This document shows positions 10,191-22,648 of a stretch of DNA of 64,000 bases, piece after piece (position 1 is the stretch's first letter; each line of letters begins with the position of its first letter). Under the pieces are notes generated by a model. It made no database searches. It was given only the letters and a program-made list of their open reading frames with translations, and was not told the DNA's origin. Both the position numbers and the translations under genes were made by a program. Origin of the DNA: Coenobita brevimanus (Eukaryota > Arthropoda > Malacostraca > Decapoda > Coenobitidae); the NCBI GenBank assembly GCA_032717465.1, contig CM064653.1, positions 38,679,555 through 38,743,554 on the forward strand, in the 5' to 3' direction.

Positions 10191-10887
10191 TTCCATTTTT
10201 TCTCTTTCTATCTATTCACCTCCTTCTTTTCTCCTGTCTATCTATCCATCTATCTATCGTCCCAGACTCCCAATCCCAGAACCAAAAATCAACCAAGTCT
10301 CTATAGGTCGTCTTTCTAAGAGGCTTTGGAGAAGTTGTAACACCTCTATCTTACCGATTTAACCTGAGAGAGAGAGAGAGTGCCACCTAGAATACAACGG
10401 TCTATCTCAACCCACCACCACTCCATGTCACCCTCCCTCAGGTATTGCTCCGCCTCGTTCTCAGTCATCCTCTCCTCCTCCTCTCACCAATTTGTCTTCC
10501 ATATGATACCTGTCTTCTGTTTGTACCTCTAATTACTCCTTCCATATATCCCCTTTCCCACTCCTCTCTTCCCCATCCCCATCCGCATCCCTCTCTCCCC
10601 CATTCTCCTCTCCCCTCCCTCCCTCGCCGCTTCATCCCTCTCTTCTCCCTTCCCCTCTCCATGATCACCTCTTCATCCGTTCCCCTCCCCTTCACTTCTT
10701 TCTCCACACTCCCCTCCCCCTCTCCTCCCTTCCCTTCCCCCTCACTCCTATTCTCTCCCTTCCACTCTCCCTCATTTCCCTTTCCTCCTTTTCGCCTTTC
10801 CTTTCTTCTTCCATTCAATCCACCTCATCTCCCTCTCCTCTTTTCCCCTCCCATCATCCCTTCCTACTTACCTCCCCGTACTTAATA

Positions 10888-10942
<55 letters not shown>

Positions 10943-10950
10943 CTAAGTCT
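10191..10950. repeat. Polypyrimidine tract with (CT)n
   Basis: Mixed sequence to about 10440, then C/T-rich DNA ending in (CT)n at about 10892-10941. Open frames are compositional. No gene. Confidence 0.85.
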
Positions 10951-11068
10951 CCTGCTTTTTTATCCTTGTCCTTAACTGGCAGAATAGTTTTATCACTTAC
11001 AACCTTCCCTATACCAAACAGCCACGAAAGGACTAACAGGTCTGTTGCTGTTTGATTTCCATTGTAAT
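10951..11068 (+). repeat. Shared header segment, copy 2
   Basis: Aligns with 2701-2823: TGCTTTTTTATC..., then CAGCCACGAAAGGACTAAC and GTTGCTGTTTGATTTCC. The C/T tract of 11070-11590 follows directly, as at copy 1. Confidence 0.7.
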
Positions 11069-11590
11069 CCTTTCTTTATTCATTTTTCATCCTTCTCCTC
11101 CCCCCTCTGCGTCATTCCACTCTCCTCTATTTCCATCCTTTCCTTTCGCTTTCACCCCTCCCCCCCTCCTTCCCTTTTCGTCTCTCCTCTCCTCCCATTT
11201 CTTCCTCTACTCCTCAATCCTATTCCTTCACTCCTCCCTCCCTCTCTACCTCATTCCCCCATTCCCCACCCTCGCATCTTCTCTTCATTCTCCTCCTAAC
11301 CCTCATCCTCCTTCCCTCCCCTCCCCTTACCTTCACCCTCTCTTTTCATCCTTCTCCTTACCCCAACCTTCTCCCTTCCCATCTCCCTCACTCCCCCCCC
11401 CTCTTTTTTCCCCTCCCCATTCCATCTCCTTCTCCCTTCCCCTCACTTCCTCTCCCTACCCCATTCCTTCACATCCTCCTCCCTACCTCTTCTCTCCTCC
11501 TCTTTTCCTCTCTTGCTTTATCGCTTTCTCTCTTTTTCTTACGTCGTAAACTTTCTTCCAACTTCCCTCCCATATATCTTTCCCACTATT
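11069..11590. repeat. Polypyrimidine tract 2
   Basis: Almost pure C/T on the plus strand. The Ser/Pro/Phe-rich frames are artefacts of composition. Confidence 0.88.
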
Positions 11591-11813
<223 letters not shown>

Positions 11814-11882
11814 GAACCCCTAAAAAAAAAAATAGTTCTTCAATGATCATCATCCATCACAGCGTCCACTGAAACTTTATTT

Positions 11883-11924
<42 letters not shown>

Positions 11925-11928
<4 letters not shown>

Positions 11929-12744
11929 CATTCGTCTTCCTTCCCTCCCAACTTTTTTCTCCCCCATCCCTCACTCCACTTCATTTCCACATTTCACCTC
12001 CTCCCCTCTCTCTATCCATTTCACATTCCTCCACCCCTCCCATCTCCCACCCCCCGTTTCAACCCCCCTTCTAGATCTCCACACTTCTTACTTTCACTAT
12101 CCCCTCCTCTTCCCTCTCTACCCCTCCTCTTCCTCTATTTCATTCTCTAACTCTCCCCCCCCCTTCCTCCTCCTACTCTACTTTCCTCCAACTTTCCTAA
12201 TCTTACCACATTCTCTTCCAAACTCCCCTATCTTACCACACTTCCCTCCCCCACTCCCTACTTTTTCCCCTTCCTCCCCTCCCTCACCCTCATCCCTGGT
12301 TTCATCTCCCCCTTTCTCTCCCCCAATCCACCTCCTTCCTCCATTACTCTTTCGCTCCAATGTCTCTCTCTACCCTGACCCCACTATATCTCCCTTCCCC
12401 CCTCTTTCCTCCCTTACTCTAACCCAACTCTCATCCTCTCCCTTATCATTCTCTCCCCCTACCCAATACCTTTATCTTCTTCCCCTTTCCTCCCCTTCTT
12501 CACTCTCCTTATCACATACTCCTCTTCCTCCCTTCTTCACTCCTCTTCTCAATCTCCCCCTACTCCCCTCAACTCGACCCTCATCTCCCCATTCTCCTTT
12601 CCTCCCTTTCTTCACCCCCTTTATCACACTCTCCCTCTCCTCCCACTTTATCTCCCTCGTCCTCCTCTCCCCCCCCAATAATCCCTTTTACTGGTCGTTC
12701 CCCCGCACCAATTCTCACCAGGGGGCAGGAGGGTGGGGATACTG

Positions 12745-12782
<38 letters not shown>

Positions 12783-13135
12783 TCTCTCTCTCTTAGCGTC
12801 CTTCATTCCACGTCCGCCTACCTCCCCTCCACCTTCTCTATCTGCCTGCATCCCACCCTGTCTTTGCTGCCTTCCTTCCCTCCCTGCCATCATTCCACCC
12901 TCTCTGCCTGCCTGTCTCTGTAACTCTTTCCACTCTTTCCTTTGCCTTTCCCTCTTTGCCTATATACCTTTCTGCTCCTGTCTGCCTACTTCCTCCCTTC
13001 CTCTCTACCTCCCTCCCTGCTGCCTCTCTTCCTACTTCCCTTTCTGCTGCTTCTCTTCCTACCTCCCTTCCTGCCTGCTTCCTTGTTTGCCTGCCTTCCT
13101 ATCTCCATCCCTGCCTGCCCTGCCTGACGCGCCCC
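11925..13135. repeat. Polypyrimidine tract 3
   Basis: C/T-rich DNA with (CT)n at about 12747-12793 and a CTGC-rich zone (12840-13125) with repeated TTCCTACCTCCCTTCCTGC-like blocks. No gene. Confidence 0.87.
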
Positions 13136-13139
13136 GGCT

Positions 13140-13477
13140 CAGCTGTGTAGTTAAGTTTATGTAGGAGGAGATGAGGTGAGGCAGCCCTTACTATCTACCC
13201 TGACTATCCTTACTATCCATTACTATTCGCACAGCCTTAGCTCTTACTATCCATTACCATCCGCACCGTCTTGGCCAAGTACTATCCATTACTATTAAGC
13301 CCTCACCCCTTACTGTCAATTACTACTTAGTCTTTAGGTCTTACTGTCCTTACAATTCATCCCTTATCTATAATGCTTCTACCTATCTATCTATCCATCT
13401 ATCTGTTATCACTTTTCTTCAACATCTAAGCCGGCGTACTGGAGGCCATTCTGTCTCCTGTCGTAATATAAAAAATT
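13140..13477. repeat. Degenerate TACTATCCAT repeat
   Basis: Between about 13188 and 13350 the motif TTACTATCCATTACTATYC recurs at uneven spacing (roughly 45-55 bp) and decays rightwards. The rest is mixed sequence without features. Confidence 0.6.
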
Positions 13478-13650
13478 TTCCATCTTCAACTAAGACCAAT
13501 TTTCAGCTTGGGGGTGGCCGCTGGTAATGAAGGGGATAATGAAGGCAATGAATAACCCCTCCAAACAGAAATCTCTCTCTTAAGATCAATAAAATCGTTC
13601 ACTTGGCGCAGGAATAAAACAACTGAAGAATTCGTAATAAAGGACATATA
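13478..13650. repeat. TTAA palindromic family, copy
   Basis: Decayed member. It keeps the centre (GGTAATGAAGGGGATAATGAAGG, then AACCCCTCC) and the right arm core ATCAATAAAATCGTTC. The left arm has largely lost the match. Confidence 0.5.
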
Positions 13651-13654
13651 CTGA

Positions 13655-13798
13655 ATGGCAGACTCGCTCTCTCTCTCTCTCTCTCTCTCCACTTCCTCCG
13701 CCGATTCTCCCTCCATCCATCTCGCTTTTTCCCTCCCTCCCTCCCACTCCATCAATCCTCATTTCCATTTCCTCCTTCATATTCATCCAAGTTTCCTC

Positions 13799-13866
<68 letters not shown>

Positions 13867-13880
13867 CCTACACACACAAA
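13655..13880. repeat. C/T tract with (CT)n runs
   Basis: (CT)n at about 13665-13690 and 13803-13864. At about 13905 the plus strand switches abruptly to purines. Confidence 0.9.
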
Positions 13881-13907
13881 CCTTTTATTTCCTCCTCAGT
13901 CGGAAGT

Positions 13908-14515
13908 AAAGGGATGGAGTGGAGGAGTGGTGGAGGAGTGAAGGGAACGGAGAGAAGAGAGAGAGTACGAGGGAAAAAGGGAGAGGAAATGAAGAGAGAG
14001 AGAGAGAGAGGAAAAGGAAGAGAAGTGGGGTGCGGAGAGAGGGAGTGAGTGGAGGATGAGAAAGAAGGCGGGGAAAAGGGAGAGGGGTGTGGGAGAGAGG
14101 AGGGAGGAGACGGGATGGACAGAGAGGGTTGAGGATGGGATAGAAGGAACAGAAGGGCAGGAAAAGGGAGAGGAGGGAAGAGGGAGGTATGGTTGAAAGG
14201 AGAAGGGTGTAAGGGAAAGGAGAAAGGGAGAGAGAGGGGAGGAAACGGGGAGAAGAAAGGAGAAGAATACACGGGGGAGGGAAGTGGGAAAGGGTAAGGG
14301 AAAAGGGAATGGGAAGGAATGGAAATGGAAGAGGGGAAGGGGAGGGTGAGAGGGGAAGAGGAGGGTGAGAGAAGAGATGAGGGTGAGAAGAGAGGAAGGG
14401 GACAGGGAGGAGAGAAGCGAGGGAGAGGAAAGGGAGAACGGGGAGGGAATGGAGGAGGAAGGAAAAGGAGGGAAGGAATAGATGTGTATAGGATGGAAAG
14501 GAAGAGAAGGGACAA
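13908..14515. repeat. Polypurine tract
   Basis: About 600 bp of G/A on the plus strand, opposite in polarity to the flanking C/T tracts. Minus-strand Ser/Pro/Leu frames of up to 249 codons here are not genes. Confidence 0.9.
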
Positions 14516-14652
14516 GAGTTACACAGATATACAGACCCCAAAGACCTTAATCCTTTCTGTGGTCCAGCCATCTTCCACTCTGTAATAATGACAAAAGTTC
14601 GGGAATATGATAACAAAATGGAAGGCGCCCTCATCCCCGTACTCAGCGTTAC

Positions 14653-14654
<2 letters not shown>

Positions 14655-14706
<52 letters not shown>
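14655..14706. repeat. (GA)n microsatellite
   Basis: Uninterrupted GA run, followed by a C/T tract (14720-15239) ending in (CT)n at 15210-15239. Confidence 0.95.
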
Positions 14707-14710
<4 letters not shown>

Positions 14711-15204
14711 CCCTATGCACTCATCCTCTCTCTCTCTCTCATTCTCCTTGATTTATCTCTCCCTGCTGTTTCCTCCTCCATTATTCTTTCCTGCCGTCTT
14801 TTTCTTTCTCTTTCTGCTCTACTTCTCTCTCCTTTTCTCGTCTCTCTCTTACCCCTGTCTTCCTGCCTCCCTCTTCCCCCCCTCGTCTCTCTCTCTCTCT
14901 CTATCTATCTACCTACTTACCTATCTTAAATCCACCTCTTCCTCCTTTTCCTTGATTCTCCCTCGTCTTTCGTTTATTTTTCCTCCCTCTCCCTCCGTTT
15001 CCTTTCTTCCTTCCTCTTTTATTTCCCTTAACTCCCTTCCTCCCTGTCTCCCTCGTTTTCCTTCTCGCTCCTCTCGTCATTACTCTCCTTCTCCCTCCTC
15101 ATTTCATATTTAACTCCTCATAAACACTCTTACCCCTCCTTCCCTCCCTCCCTTTCCCTCTCCTTTTTGTGTACACTCTCCCACTTCCCCTCTTCTATAT
15201 TTCA

Positions 15205-15242
<38 letters not shown>

Positions 15243-15278
15243 CTTCGAGTGGAGGTATTGGTGGGTGGGGTAACCATC

Positions 15279-15399
15279 TTGCTTTACTGTACAATCCATA
15301 TCTTTGACTCACAAGTTATCACTGCCATCGTCTTCTCTGTAATAAGTAGCCCCGAAGGATTACTAGGTCTGCTCCTGATTGCTTTCCTTTGTACTCCCC
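15279..15399 (+). repeat. Shared header segment, copy 3
   Basis: Contains AGCCCCGAAGGATTACTAGG and ends TTGCTTTCCTTTGTACTCCC, matching the end of copies 1 and 4. A C/T tract begins at once. Confidence 0.7.
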
Positions 15400-16190
15400 A
15401 CCTCTCCCTTCCCTCCTCTCTCTCCCCCTCCACCTCCCTTCTCCATATTTCACCACCCCCATTGTACTTCTCCCTCCTCCTCCTCCCCCCCTCCTTCCCT
15501 CCCTATCTCCCCCATCCTCCTCTCCATCTCCCCATCCCTCCCCTTCTCTCTACCTCACACCTCCTTCCTCTTCACCTTCCCCCTCCCTCCCTATCTAACC
15601 TCCATCCTCCTCTCCATCTCCCCCATCCTTACGCCCCTCCCTTTTTCAGGCCTCTCCTCTTCATCAAATCCCCCTCTCCCTTCCCTCCACTCCTCCATAT
15701 CTCGCCCCTGCCTCCACTCCATGTTTCCCCTCCCTCCCTTCCTCCACGCCTCCCTCACTATCTTACACCTCCCACTCAATATTCACAACCTTGCCTCCCT
15801 CTCACTCCCTTAATCCTGTGTGGCCATCTCTCTCTCTCTCTCACCCCACACCCCCATCCCCGTCTTCCTCCTCCCTTTTCTATCTATCTCCAACTAACTC
15901 CCCCACCGTCACCCCTCTTATCTTTCTCCCTCTTGCCCCATCTTCACACTCACAGCTCCCTCATCCTCTCTACCCCACTGACTCCCTGCACACCCACCCC
16001 CTCCCTTCGCACTTTGCCCCGTTTATCCCTCCCTCTCTTCTATCTACATTACAGTACCCCCCCAAAAGCCTCCTCCCCCTTCCCCTCTCCCTCGCTAACT
16101 CCTCCCATTTCATTCCCCCACAAACTCTCTCCCCACTTGCACCTCCCCCTCTCCCCACCTCACCTCCCCCTTCCCCCCCCCTTCTTATTA
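15400..16190. repeat. Polypyrimidine tract 4
   Basis: C/T-rich; degenerate internal repeats around CCTCCATCCTCCTCTCCATC. The 346-codon plus-strand frame through it is a compositional artefact. Confidence 0.88.
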
Positions 16191-16234
16191 TTCCAGGCGG
16201 GGGTCGTGTTACAAGCCGGAGCGCCACTCAATCA

Positions 16235-17100
16235 GGGGTGGGGAAGGGGGAGGGGGGATAGAGAGATAAGAGGGAGATAGAGAGAGGGAGGATTGGCGGG
16301 GAGGGCGGGAGGGGTGTAGGCAAAGGGTACGTTGAGAAGGAAGGGGAGGGGGAGGGGAGGAGTGGGAAAGGGAAGGGAAGGAAAAGAGAGGGGAAGGGAG
16401 AGGAGAGGTGGTGGGAGGGGAGGGGGGGGTAGGGGATGCAGAGATGACGGGAGGTTATAGGGTGAGGAGAAGGAGGGGGATGAGGGGAAGAGTGGAAGGG
16501 GCAAATGATGAGAGTGAGGGGGCAGGTGGAGGGGTGTAGGAGTGGAAAAAGGAAAGGGAAGAGGATGATGGAGGGGGTCTATGAGGGAAATGGAAAGATA
16601 CATGAAGGAAGATACTGGGTGAGAGGAAAGGGAGAGAGAAAAATTCCTTGGGGTACGGTAAGGTGGAGGGAGGGGAATGGGGATGCGGGGGAAGGGGGAT
16701 GCACAGGAGAAGGGAATGACACAGATAAAGAGGGGAAGGGTAGAGGTTAGGTACTAGATGAGAAGGGGAAGGGGAGATGCTGATCAGAGAGGGGAGAAGG
16801 AAAGCCTGGGGAGGGGAGGGGATGAAGTAAACAGACAGACATGAGGGGAGAGGGTACAGAAGGGAAGGATCCATGAATGAGTACAGTTAGATGAAGAAAA
16901 GAATGCAGTGTAGAGGTAAGGGAGGAGGAGAAATGGGAAGAAAGGTGAAGAGTATAAATGGGGGAGGTCTGGAAAAAAGGGAATGAAGGGGAGGAGGAGA
17001 ATGAAGAGAAAGGAATGAGACGAAAAGAATGGGAGGAAGGGAGGGGAAGGAAAAGACAGTGGGGAGAAGTGGAGAGGAAGGAGGGAGGGAAAGGGAGATA
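16235..17100. repeat. Polypurine tract facing tract 4
   Basis: G/A-rich for about 870 bp, starting some 45 bp after the C/T tract of 15400-16190. The pair therefore forms a long, imperfect inverted arrangement of composition. Confidence 0.88.
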
Positions 17101-17109
17101 TCACAGCAA

Positions 17110-18500
17110 AATTCCGCCTTCTTCTGTTCTTTCTAATCCTCTGCTTATTATACTGCTTTTGTCGTATTTCTTATTATTAATACGATTTCTTTTGCTATTT
17201 CTGATCTGTTTTCTTGTGTTCTTTCTCCTGTCATCTTTCCTCGTTTATCTTTCTCCTTCATCTCTAGTGTTCAAACGAGCCTATATTTTTCTCTTCCTTC
17301 ATTCCTTTCTTCCTCAGTTCCTTCGTTTTTCTATCTTCTTTTCTTTCATTCTTCCTCCTCCAGTTGATAAATGCCTTTACTGTTTTCTTTTATTCTTCAA
17401 CATTTTTCTTCTTTCTCCTCCCCTATTTTTCTTCCCTTCCCTTCCCTTCCTACATCGACCTCCATTCTTCCTTGTTTTCCTGCTTCTGTCAATTGTTTCT
17501 CTCTATCCCTTCTCTTCCTTTCATTCTCTTCCACTATCTATTTTCTATTCGGCTTCCATCAATTCCTCTTCATCTCTCCTTCCTTTACTGTCCCTAATTT
17601 TTCACTGTCTCTTCTTTCCTCACTCCTTCCCTCCCCCTTCCTTTCCTTCTTTTATTTCCCTCTTTTTTCTCTTACTAAGCCTTCCGTCTTCTCTTCCTAT
17701 CTTTACATTTCCTTTTCTGTCCCCTCGATGCATCACTCTATTTCTTCGCCTCTCCTTCCATCTTCTGGTTTCTCTTTCCCTCTTCATCTTTTCCCCTTTC
17801 CGTCCTCCATTCCTTTCGATATTCGTTTCCTGCCTGTTTATCTCTTCTCCCTCATTTCCACTTCACTCCCCTCACCTCTTCTCCTTCCTTCATTTGCCCT
17901 CTCCTCTTCTTCCTTTCCTCCCTTCATTTCCCCTCCCCTCCTCTCCACTTCATTTCCCCTCCCCTCTCCTCCTCTTCCGTCTTTCAAGCCCTCCTCTCCG
18001 CCCCTACCTCTCTTCATTTCTCTCCCCCCTCCTCCTCTCTCCTTCTTCCCTTCACTTACCTCCCCTCTCCCCCCCTTCCTTCCTGCCCCCTCTTCAATTT
18101 CTTATACCTTAACTTTTCAAATCCTTCTTCCTCACTCCGTTGACCTTTCAACCCTCCCTCTCTCCCTCAGCTCTCTCCGTATTCTACTTTCTTCCCTCCC
18201 TCCCCTCCTCCCCCTTCTTCATTCTTCCACTCTTCCTTCCCCTACCCCCACTTTCCTCTCTTCTTTCTCTCCTTCCTTTTCTTCGTCATTCTACACCCAT
18301 GTTTCTCCCCACCCCTCCTTCTTCCCTCTCTCATCTCCCTCCTCTTCCCTTGCTTCCCTATCCCTTCACATCCTCCCTCCCTCTCTCTACATTCCAGTTC
18401 CTCTCCCCTCCCCTTCTCCCTCGTTTTCTCCTTTTATCATCTCTCCTCCCATCCTCTCACTTCCTTCTATCCTCCCCACTCCTTCCCTTAACCACAACAC
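17110..18500. repeat. Polypyrimidine tract 5
   Basis: About 1.4 kb, T-rich at first, then C/T. Open frames up to 384 codons are Ser/Leu/Phe/Pro only. Confidence 0.88.
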
Positions 18501-18769
18501 ACATATAAATTGTTAGATAGCCCTTTAATGGGATAAATAAATAATGTATATATATCTACACGAAAAAGCATAATTAACTTTTTTTAACTTTACGACTGGT
18601 ACCTTCCTGCCACTTTGATAAACCAGGCACTTCTGATTATCTACTTAAATATCTATCTTTCTCACTATTTATCTGTCTGCCTAAATCCTCACTACCTAAC
18701 GCCACATAGCTACCGTATTCAATAGGGTGCCCTTGTGGTAGTAGTAGTAGCAGTACAAGTAAAAGGGTA
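18500..18769. other. Unassigned DNA
   Basis: AT-rich mixed sequence with a short (GTA)n near 18735. No feature recognised. Confidence 0.4.
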
Positions 18770-19070
18770 AACTACTTCACTACGATGGTGTACTATTCGC
18801 TACACTTCCAGTCTCCGGACGATTTTACTCAGCGAGAGGGAGTGCTCTTTCCAACTGGAGTAGGCGAATTAGTTACATCCATTATCAAGACAATCACTTC
18901 TAAACACCTTTTCTTAAGCTGAATAAAACCGTCTGAGAGAGAGAGAGAGAGAGAGAGAGATTTCAATAATCCCTTCACTACTATGAGGCTGTAAGCTGAA
19001 TAAAATCGCCTGGTGGCGGCAAGAAATAACTACAAGGCGTCATCGTTGTGAAAAGGTTGAAGGTACCGGT
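18770..19070. repeat. TTAA palindromic family, composite copy
   Basis: Two overlapping members: arm CGGACGATTTTACTCAGCG near 18817, arm GCTGAATAAAACCGTCTGAG near 18919 running into (GA)n, and a good arm AAGCTGAATAAAATCGCCTGG near 18993 followed by GGCAAGAAATAA and CGTCATCGTTGTGAAAAGG. Confidence 0.7.
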
Positions 19071-19116
19071 ATGTACTTAAGGTTTATATTAGTATAGTAG
19101 GAACAGTAGGTAAGAC

Positions 19117-19296
<180 letters not shown>

Positions 19297-19527
19297 ACTA
19301 TTAGCCATAAAGAGCCTGAACAGCCTCCCCATTCTCTCTCTCTCTCTCTCTAGGCCTAGCGTCTCTCCCTCGCCTTAAAACACCACTTACCCCCCCCCCC
19401 CCACATTCCCCTTAGTAAGAGAGATCGATACTCGTTCTCTCTCTTTACTTGCTCACTTTTCTTTAACATTTTTTTATCTCAACATTTTACCGTCGGTTAA
19501 GTCTTCGCTTTTCCTATATTGATTTTC

Positions 19528-19531
<4 letters not shown>

Positions 19532-19592
<61 letters not shown>

Positions 19593-19635
19593 GATTTCCT
19601 TCACAGAGACCGAACTATATTATCAACCCTCCCCA

Positions 19636-19671
<36 letters not shown>
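19532..19671. repeat. (CT)n microsatellites
   Basis: (CT)n at about 19532-19588 and 19640-19671. The region 19300-19530 has short CT runs and a C run but no gene. Confidence 0.94.
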
Positions 19672-19673
<2 letters not shown>

Positions 19674-19860
19674 AAGCTCGTTAAGCAGAATAAAATCGAC
19701 TGACGAGAGTATGATCAAAACATGACTTAATCGCACAAAGGAAGTTGATAAGGACTTTCGAAACCCCTTCCTACCGAGGCTCTACTATGTTTGGGAAAAT
19801 CGCCCGGCGGTACAAAAAATAAATAAAAATAAAAGCTACGGAGATAATGGGGTTATGAGG
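19672..19860. repeat. TTAA palindromic family, copy
   Basis: Right-arm core GCAGAATAAAATCGACTGAC near 19691, then a second half with CCCCTTCCTACCGAGGC and a mutated AAAATCGCCCGGCGG near 19796. Confidence 0.5.
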
Positions 19861-19869
19861 GCTTGAATA

Positions 19870-19998
<129 letters not shown>

Positions 19999-20019
19999 TA
20001 AAGCCTATGTAGTGTCAAC

Positions 20020-21010
20020 CAACCTCCACTTCCCCCTCCTTACCCCCTTTCCTTACCCTACCCAGCCCATCTCTTCCCCTCTCCCTTGCCTTCCCTTCAC
20101 TTCACTTCCTGCCCATTCCCCTCTCTTCCTCTTCCCTCTTCTCCCACTCTCCCTTTCCCCAGCCTTACCTCTCCCATCTCTCTTATCTACCCAAGCATCC
20201 CTCTTCCCTTTCCTACCTTACATCCTCTTTTTTTTTCCTCTCTTGTTTGCTCCTCCCCTTCTCTTCTTTCCTTCCTTCCCTCTTCTCACCCTCCCCACTC
20301 AATTTCCCCCTTTCCCCTCCCTTTACCTCTTTTTCCTTACTTCAAACAGTCCTCTCTTCCTCTTTCACCACCTCCTCCTCCCCTAATCCACTCTCTTCGC
20401 TCCCTCTCCCCTGCTCTCTTCTCTACCCTCCAACTCTCCTCCCCTACCCTTCCCCCTTCCCTTGTCCCTTCCTGTCGTTCCCACTCCCTTCCGTTCAATC
20501 CTTTTCATCAACTCCCTTCCTCCCATTTTCTCTCTTCTCCCTTCACCCCAACCCCCTTCTTTCTCTACCTTCCTTTCTCTTCTCCTCCTTATCCCTTCAA
20601 CCTCCCCTTCCACATCATCCCTCCAAAACTTTCTTCTTCCCTCTTCCCCATCTTCCTCAAATCTCCCCACTCCGCTCTCCTTTCCGCTTCGCCTTTTTCC
20701 TTCACCCCCCTTTCCCTCTAACCCTGTCCTCCTCCACCTCTTTCCATCTCTCCATTTACCTCCTCTCCCCACCCTCTCTTCCCATGTTTCCATCTACTTT
20801 CCTCCTCCTTCCCCTCCCCTCCCCTCCCCTCTTTCTGTTTTTCCTTCCCCTCTCTCCATCTACTTCCCGTTCCCTTCTTCAACCTTTCCCCTCCCTCCCT
20901 TCTCTCTCTCGCTCTCCCCTCCCTTCCCTCTCCCTCTCCCTCTCCTCTCCTCTCCCTCTCCCCTCACACTCTCTCTCTGCCTCTCCCTTCCCCTCTCTCT
21001 CTACATCCCC
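20020..21010. repeat. Polypyrimidine tract 6
   Basis: About 1 kb of C/T-rich DNA, no header segment detectable. Frames up to 311 codons are compositional. Confidence 0.88.
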
Positions 21011-21327
21011 CCCCCCCACACACACAACTCAGCCAGCGCCCACGAACAAAGGTAAACACAGGAAATTATCCAGGTGTGGCTTAGGTCCTTCTTGCCCCCA
21101 CCCCCTCACTTTCGGTCCACTTTCAACTTCACTAAATTTTCTTGTTTTTATCCTTGTTTTGATTATCTCTGTTGCCGTTTGAACTCTCTCTCTCTCGCTC
21201 TTTCTTTCTCTCTCTCTCTCTCTAACGGACATACATGGATACATTTTATATACATTTACTATAACTCGCTAGGAAAAAGTGGAATACCGACCTTTCGTCT
21301 ATTGTTTTACGACATCTTCAGTTGTAA

Positions 21328-21329
<2 letters not shown>

Positions 21330-21407
<78 letters not shown>

Positions 21408-21431
21408 TTATAATATTTATCAGTTATAATT

Positions 21432-21506
<75 letters not shown>
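21330..21506. repeat. (AT)n-(AC)n-(AT)n microsatellites
   Basis: (AT)n at 21330-21401 and 21448-21506, with (CA)n at about 21432-21448 between. The preceding segment (21010-21320) is mixed and unassigned. Confidence 0.97.
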
Positions 21507-21509
<3 letters not shown>

Positions 21510-21702
21510 ATACTGATATTTAAACAAAGTTACCTTTGTTGATCCCCAACGCCTTCTCTCACCTGAAATAAAAAGAAACAAATTTATTGAAACCATTACC
21601 TGTATTTTTTTTCATTTCTACACATACTGTATACATCAGGCAGCAAAAATACCATGGAATGCTAAGAACATGCGGTAACTATATAAGCTACAAAAAGGAC
21701 TT

Positions 21703-21703
<1 letters not shown>

Positions 21704-21779
<76 letters not shown>
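21704..21779. repeat. (TA)n-(GT)n microsatellite
   Basis: (TA)n at 21704-21717 followed by about 61 bp (GT)n, which abuts the truncated SINE. Confidence 0.96.
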
Positions 21780-21781
<2 letters not shown>

Positions 21782-21965
21782 CCCAGACAATACCAATACA
21801 CCAGTCCTGTATGAGACAGCCCTAGCATGTATTTAATATGGACGGTTAGTGTTAGCGCCAAAGTGGTGACATGTTGAGGTGTATGGCATGCAGAAGCGAT
21901 TGGGCCTTAAGAACCACCTGTGAAGCCTATACCCAGAGTCTAACATGAAAAAAAAAAAAAAAAAG
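21778..21965 (+). mobile_element. 5'-truncated SINE copy with A tail
   Basis: Starting at TACCCC, it matches about 1386-1558 of the SINE at 1240 with scattered substitutions: shared blocks include AATACCAATACACCAGTCC and GTGGTGACATGT. It ends in an A run at about 21948-21964. The tRNA-like head is missing. It starts directly in a (GT)n array. It could instead be the 3' end of a LINE that shares its tail with the SINE. Confidence 0.85.
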
Positions 21966-22275
21966 TAAACAACCACGTGGTCTTGTATAGCAACTGTAAA
22001 CATAATCACGTGGTTTTATAAGCAGGTGTAAACTATGCTTTTCCCTCGTGAATCGGCAATGACCTTTACTATTACAATGCCAAATTCAGAATGACTTTCT
22101 TCAACCACGTGGACCTGTAAACACGTGTACTCGTAAGCACAGGGCATTGAAACGCACGTGCTGCTATCTACACGGATTTTAAAAATGTAATCTCATACTT
22201 TATAAACACTCGCTCATTTAACACTTAAACGGAAAGACATGAGACGTAAACAAACACATACAAACCACGTGGTAT
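21966..22275. other. Segment with six CACGTG palindromes
   Basis: CACGTG occurs at 21974, 22007, 22106, 22122, 22155 and 22266, four of them in CCACGTGG or TCACGTGG context with similar flanks (GTAAAC). Degenerate tandem repetition is likely. Whether any protein binds is unknown. Confidence 0.5.
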
Positions 22276-22409
22276 GAGACGGCATCTTTTTATTTTATAT
22301 ATTAATGTCATTTATGTCTTCAGTTCAATGACGTACTATTTTATTCAGACGATCATAAGACGATTCTTTTACATTCTTTATAATCAATACTTCCAGACGA
22401 GTTTGTAAT

Positions 22410-22648
22410 TTTTTAACTCTTACTTTGCAACCTTCTGGAGATTTTTATTTATTTATTAACTCTTGCTACAACCAGACGATTTTGCCAACTTTAGACAAAC
22501 CATTTATAACGAAGGGGTTAGGAACGGCCTCCCATAACCCCCTGACAGCCTGATACTCTCTCTCTCTCTCTCTCACGTAAATAAAATCGTCTGGAGGTGA
22601 AAAGAATAAGAAGAGAAAAGAAAACGTCATCGGGTGGAAGGGTCAACT
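22410..22648. repeat. TTAA palindromic family, copy
   Basis: Left arm CTTGCTACAACCAGACGATT near 22463, centre GAAGGGGTTAGGAACGGCC, right arm AATAAAATCGTCTGGAGG near 22580, then AACGTCATCGGGTGGAAGGG. A (TC)n run has grown in the right half. Confidence 0.75.

Noticed and set aside
15240..18516. Open frames of 150-384 codons rich in Ser, Leu, Pro and Phe
   Set aside because: They follow C/T composition, which lacks stop codons on one strand. No domain, no conserved block, and overlapping frames are equally open.
21240..21315. Penelope-like element terminus (ACCTTTCGTC...ACATCTTCAG wording)
   Set aside because: Resemblance is from memory and covers a few dozen bases. No RT or GIY-YIG remnant is nearby.
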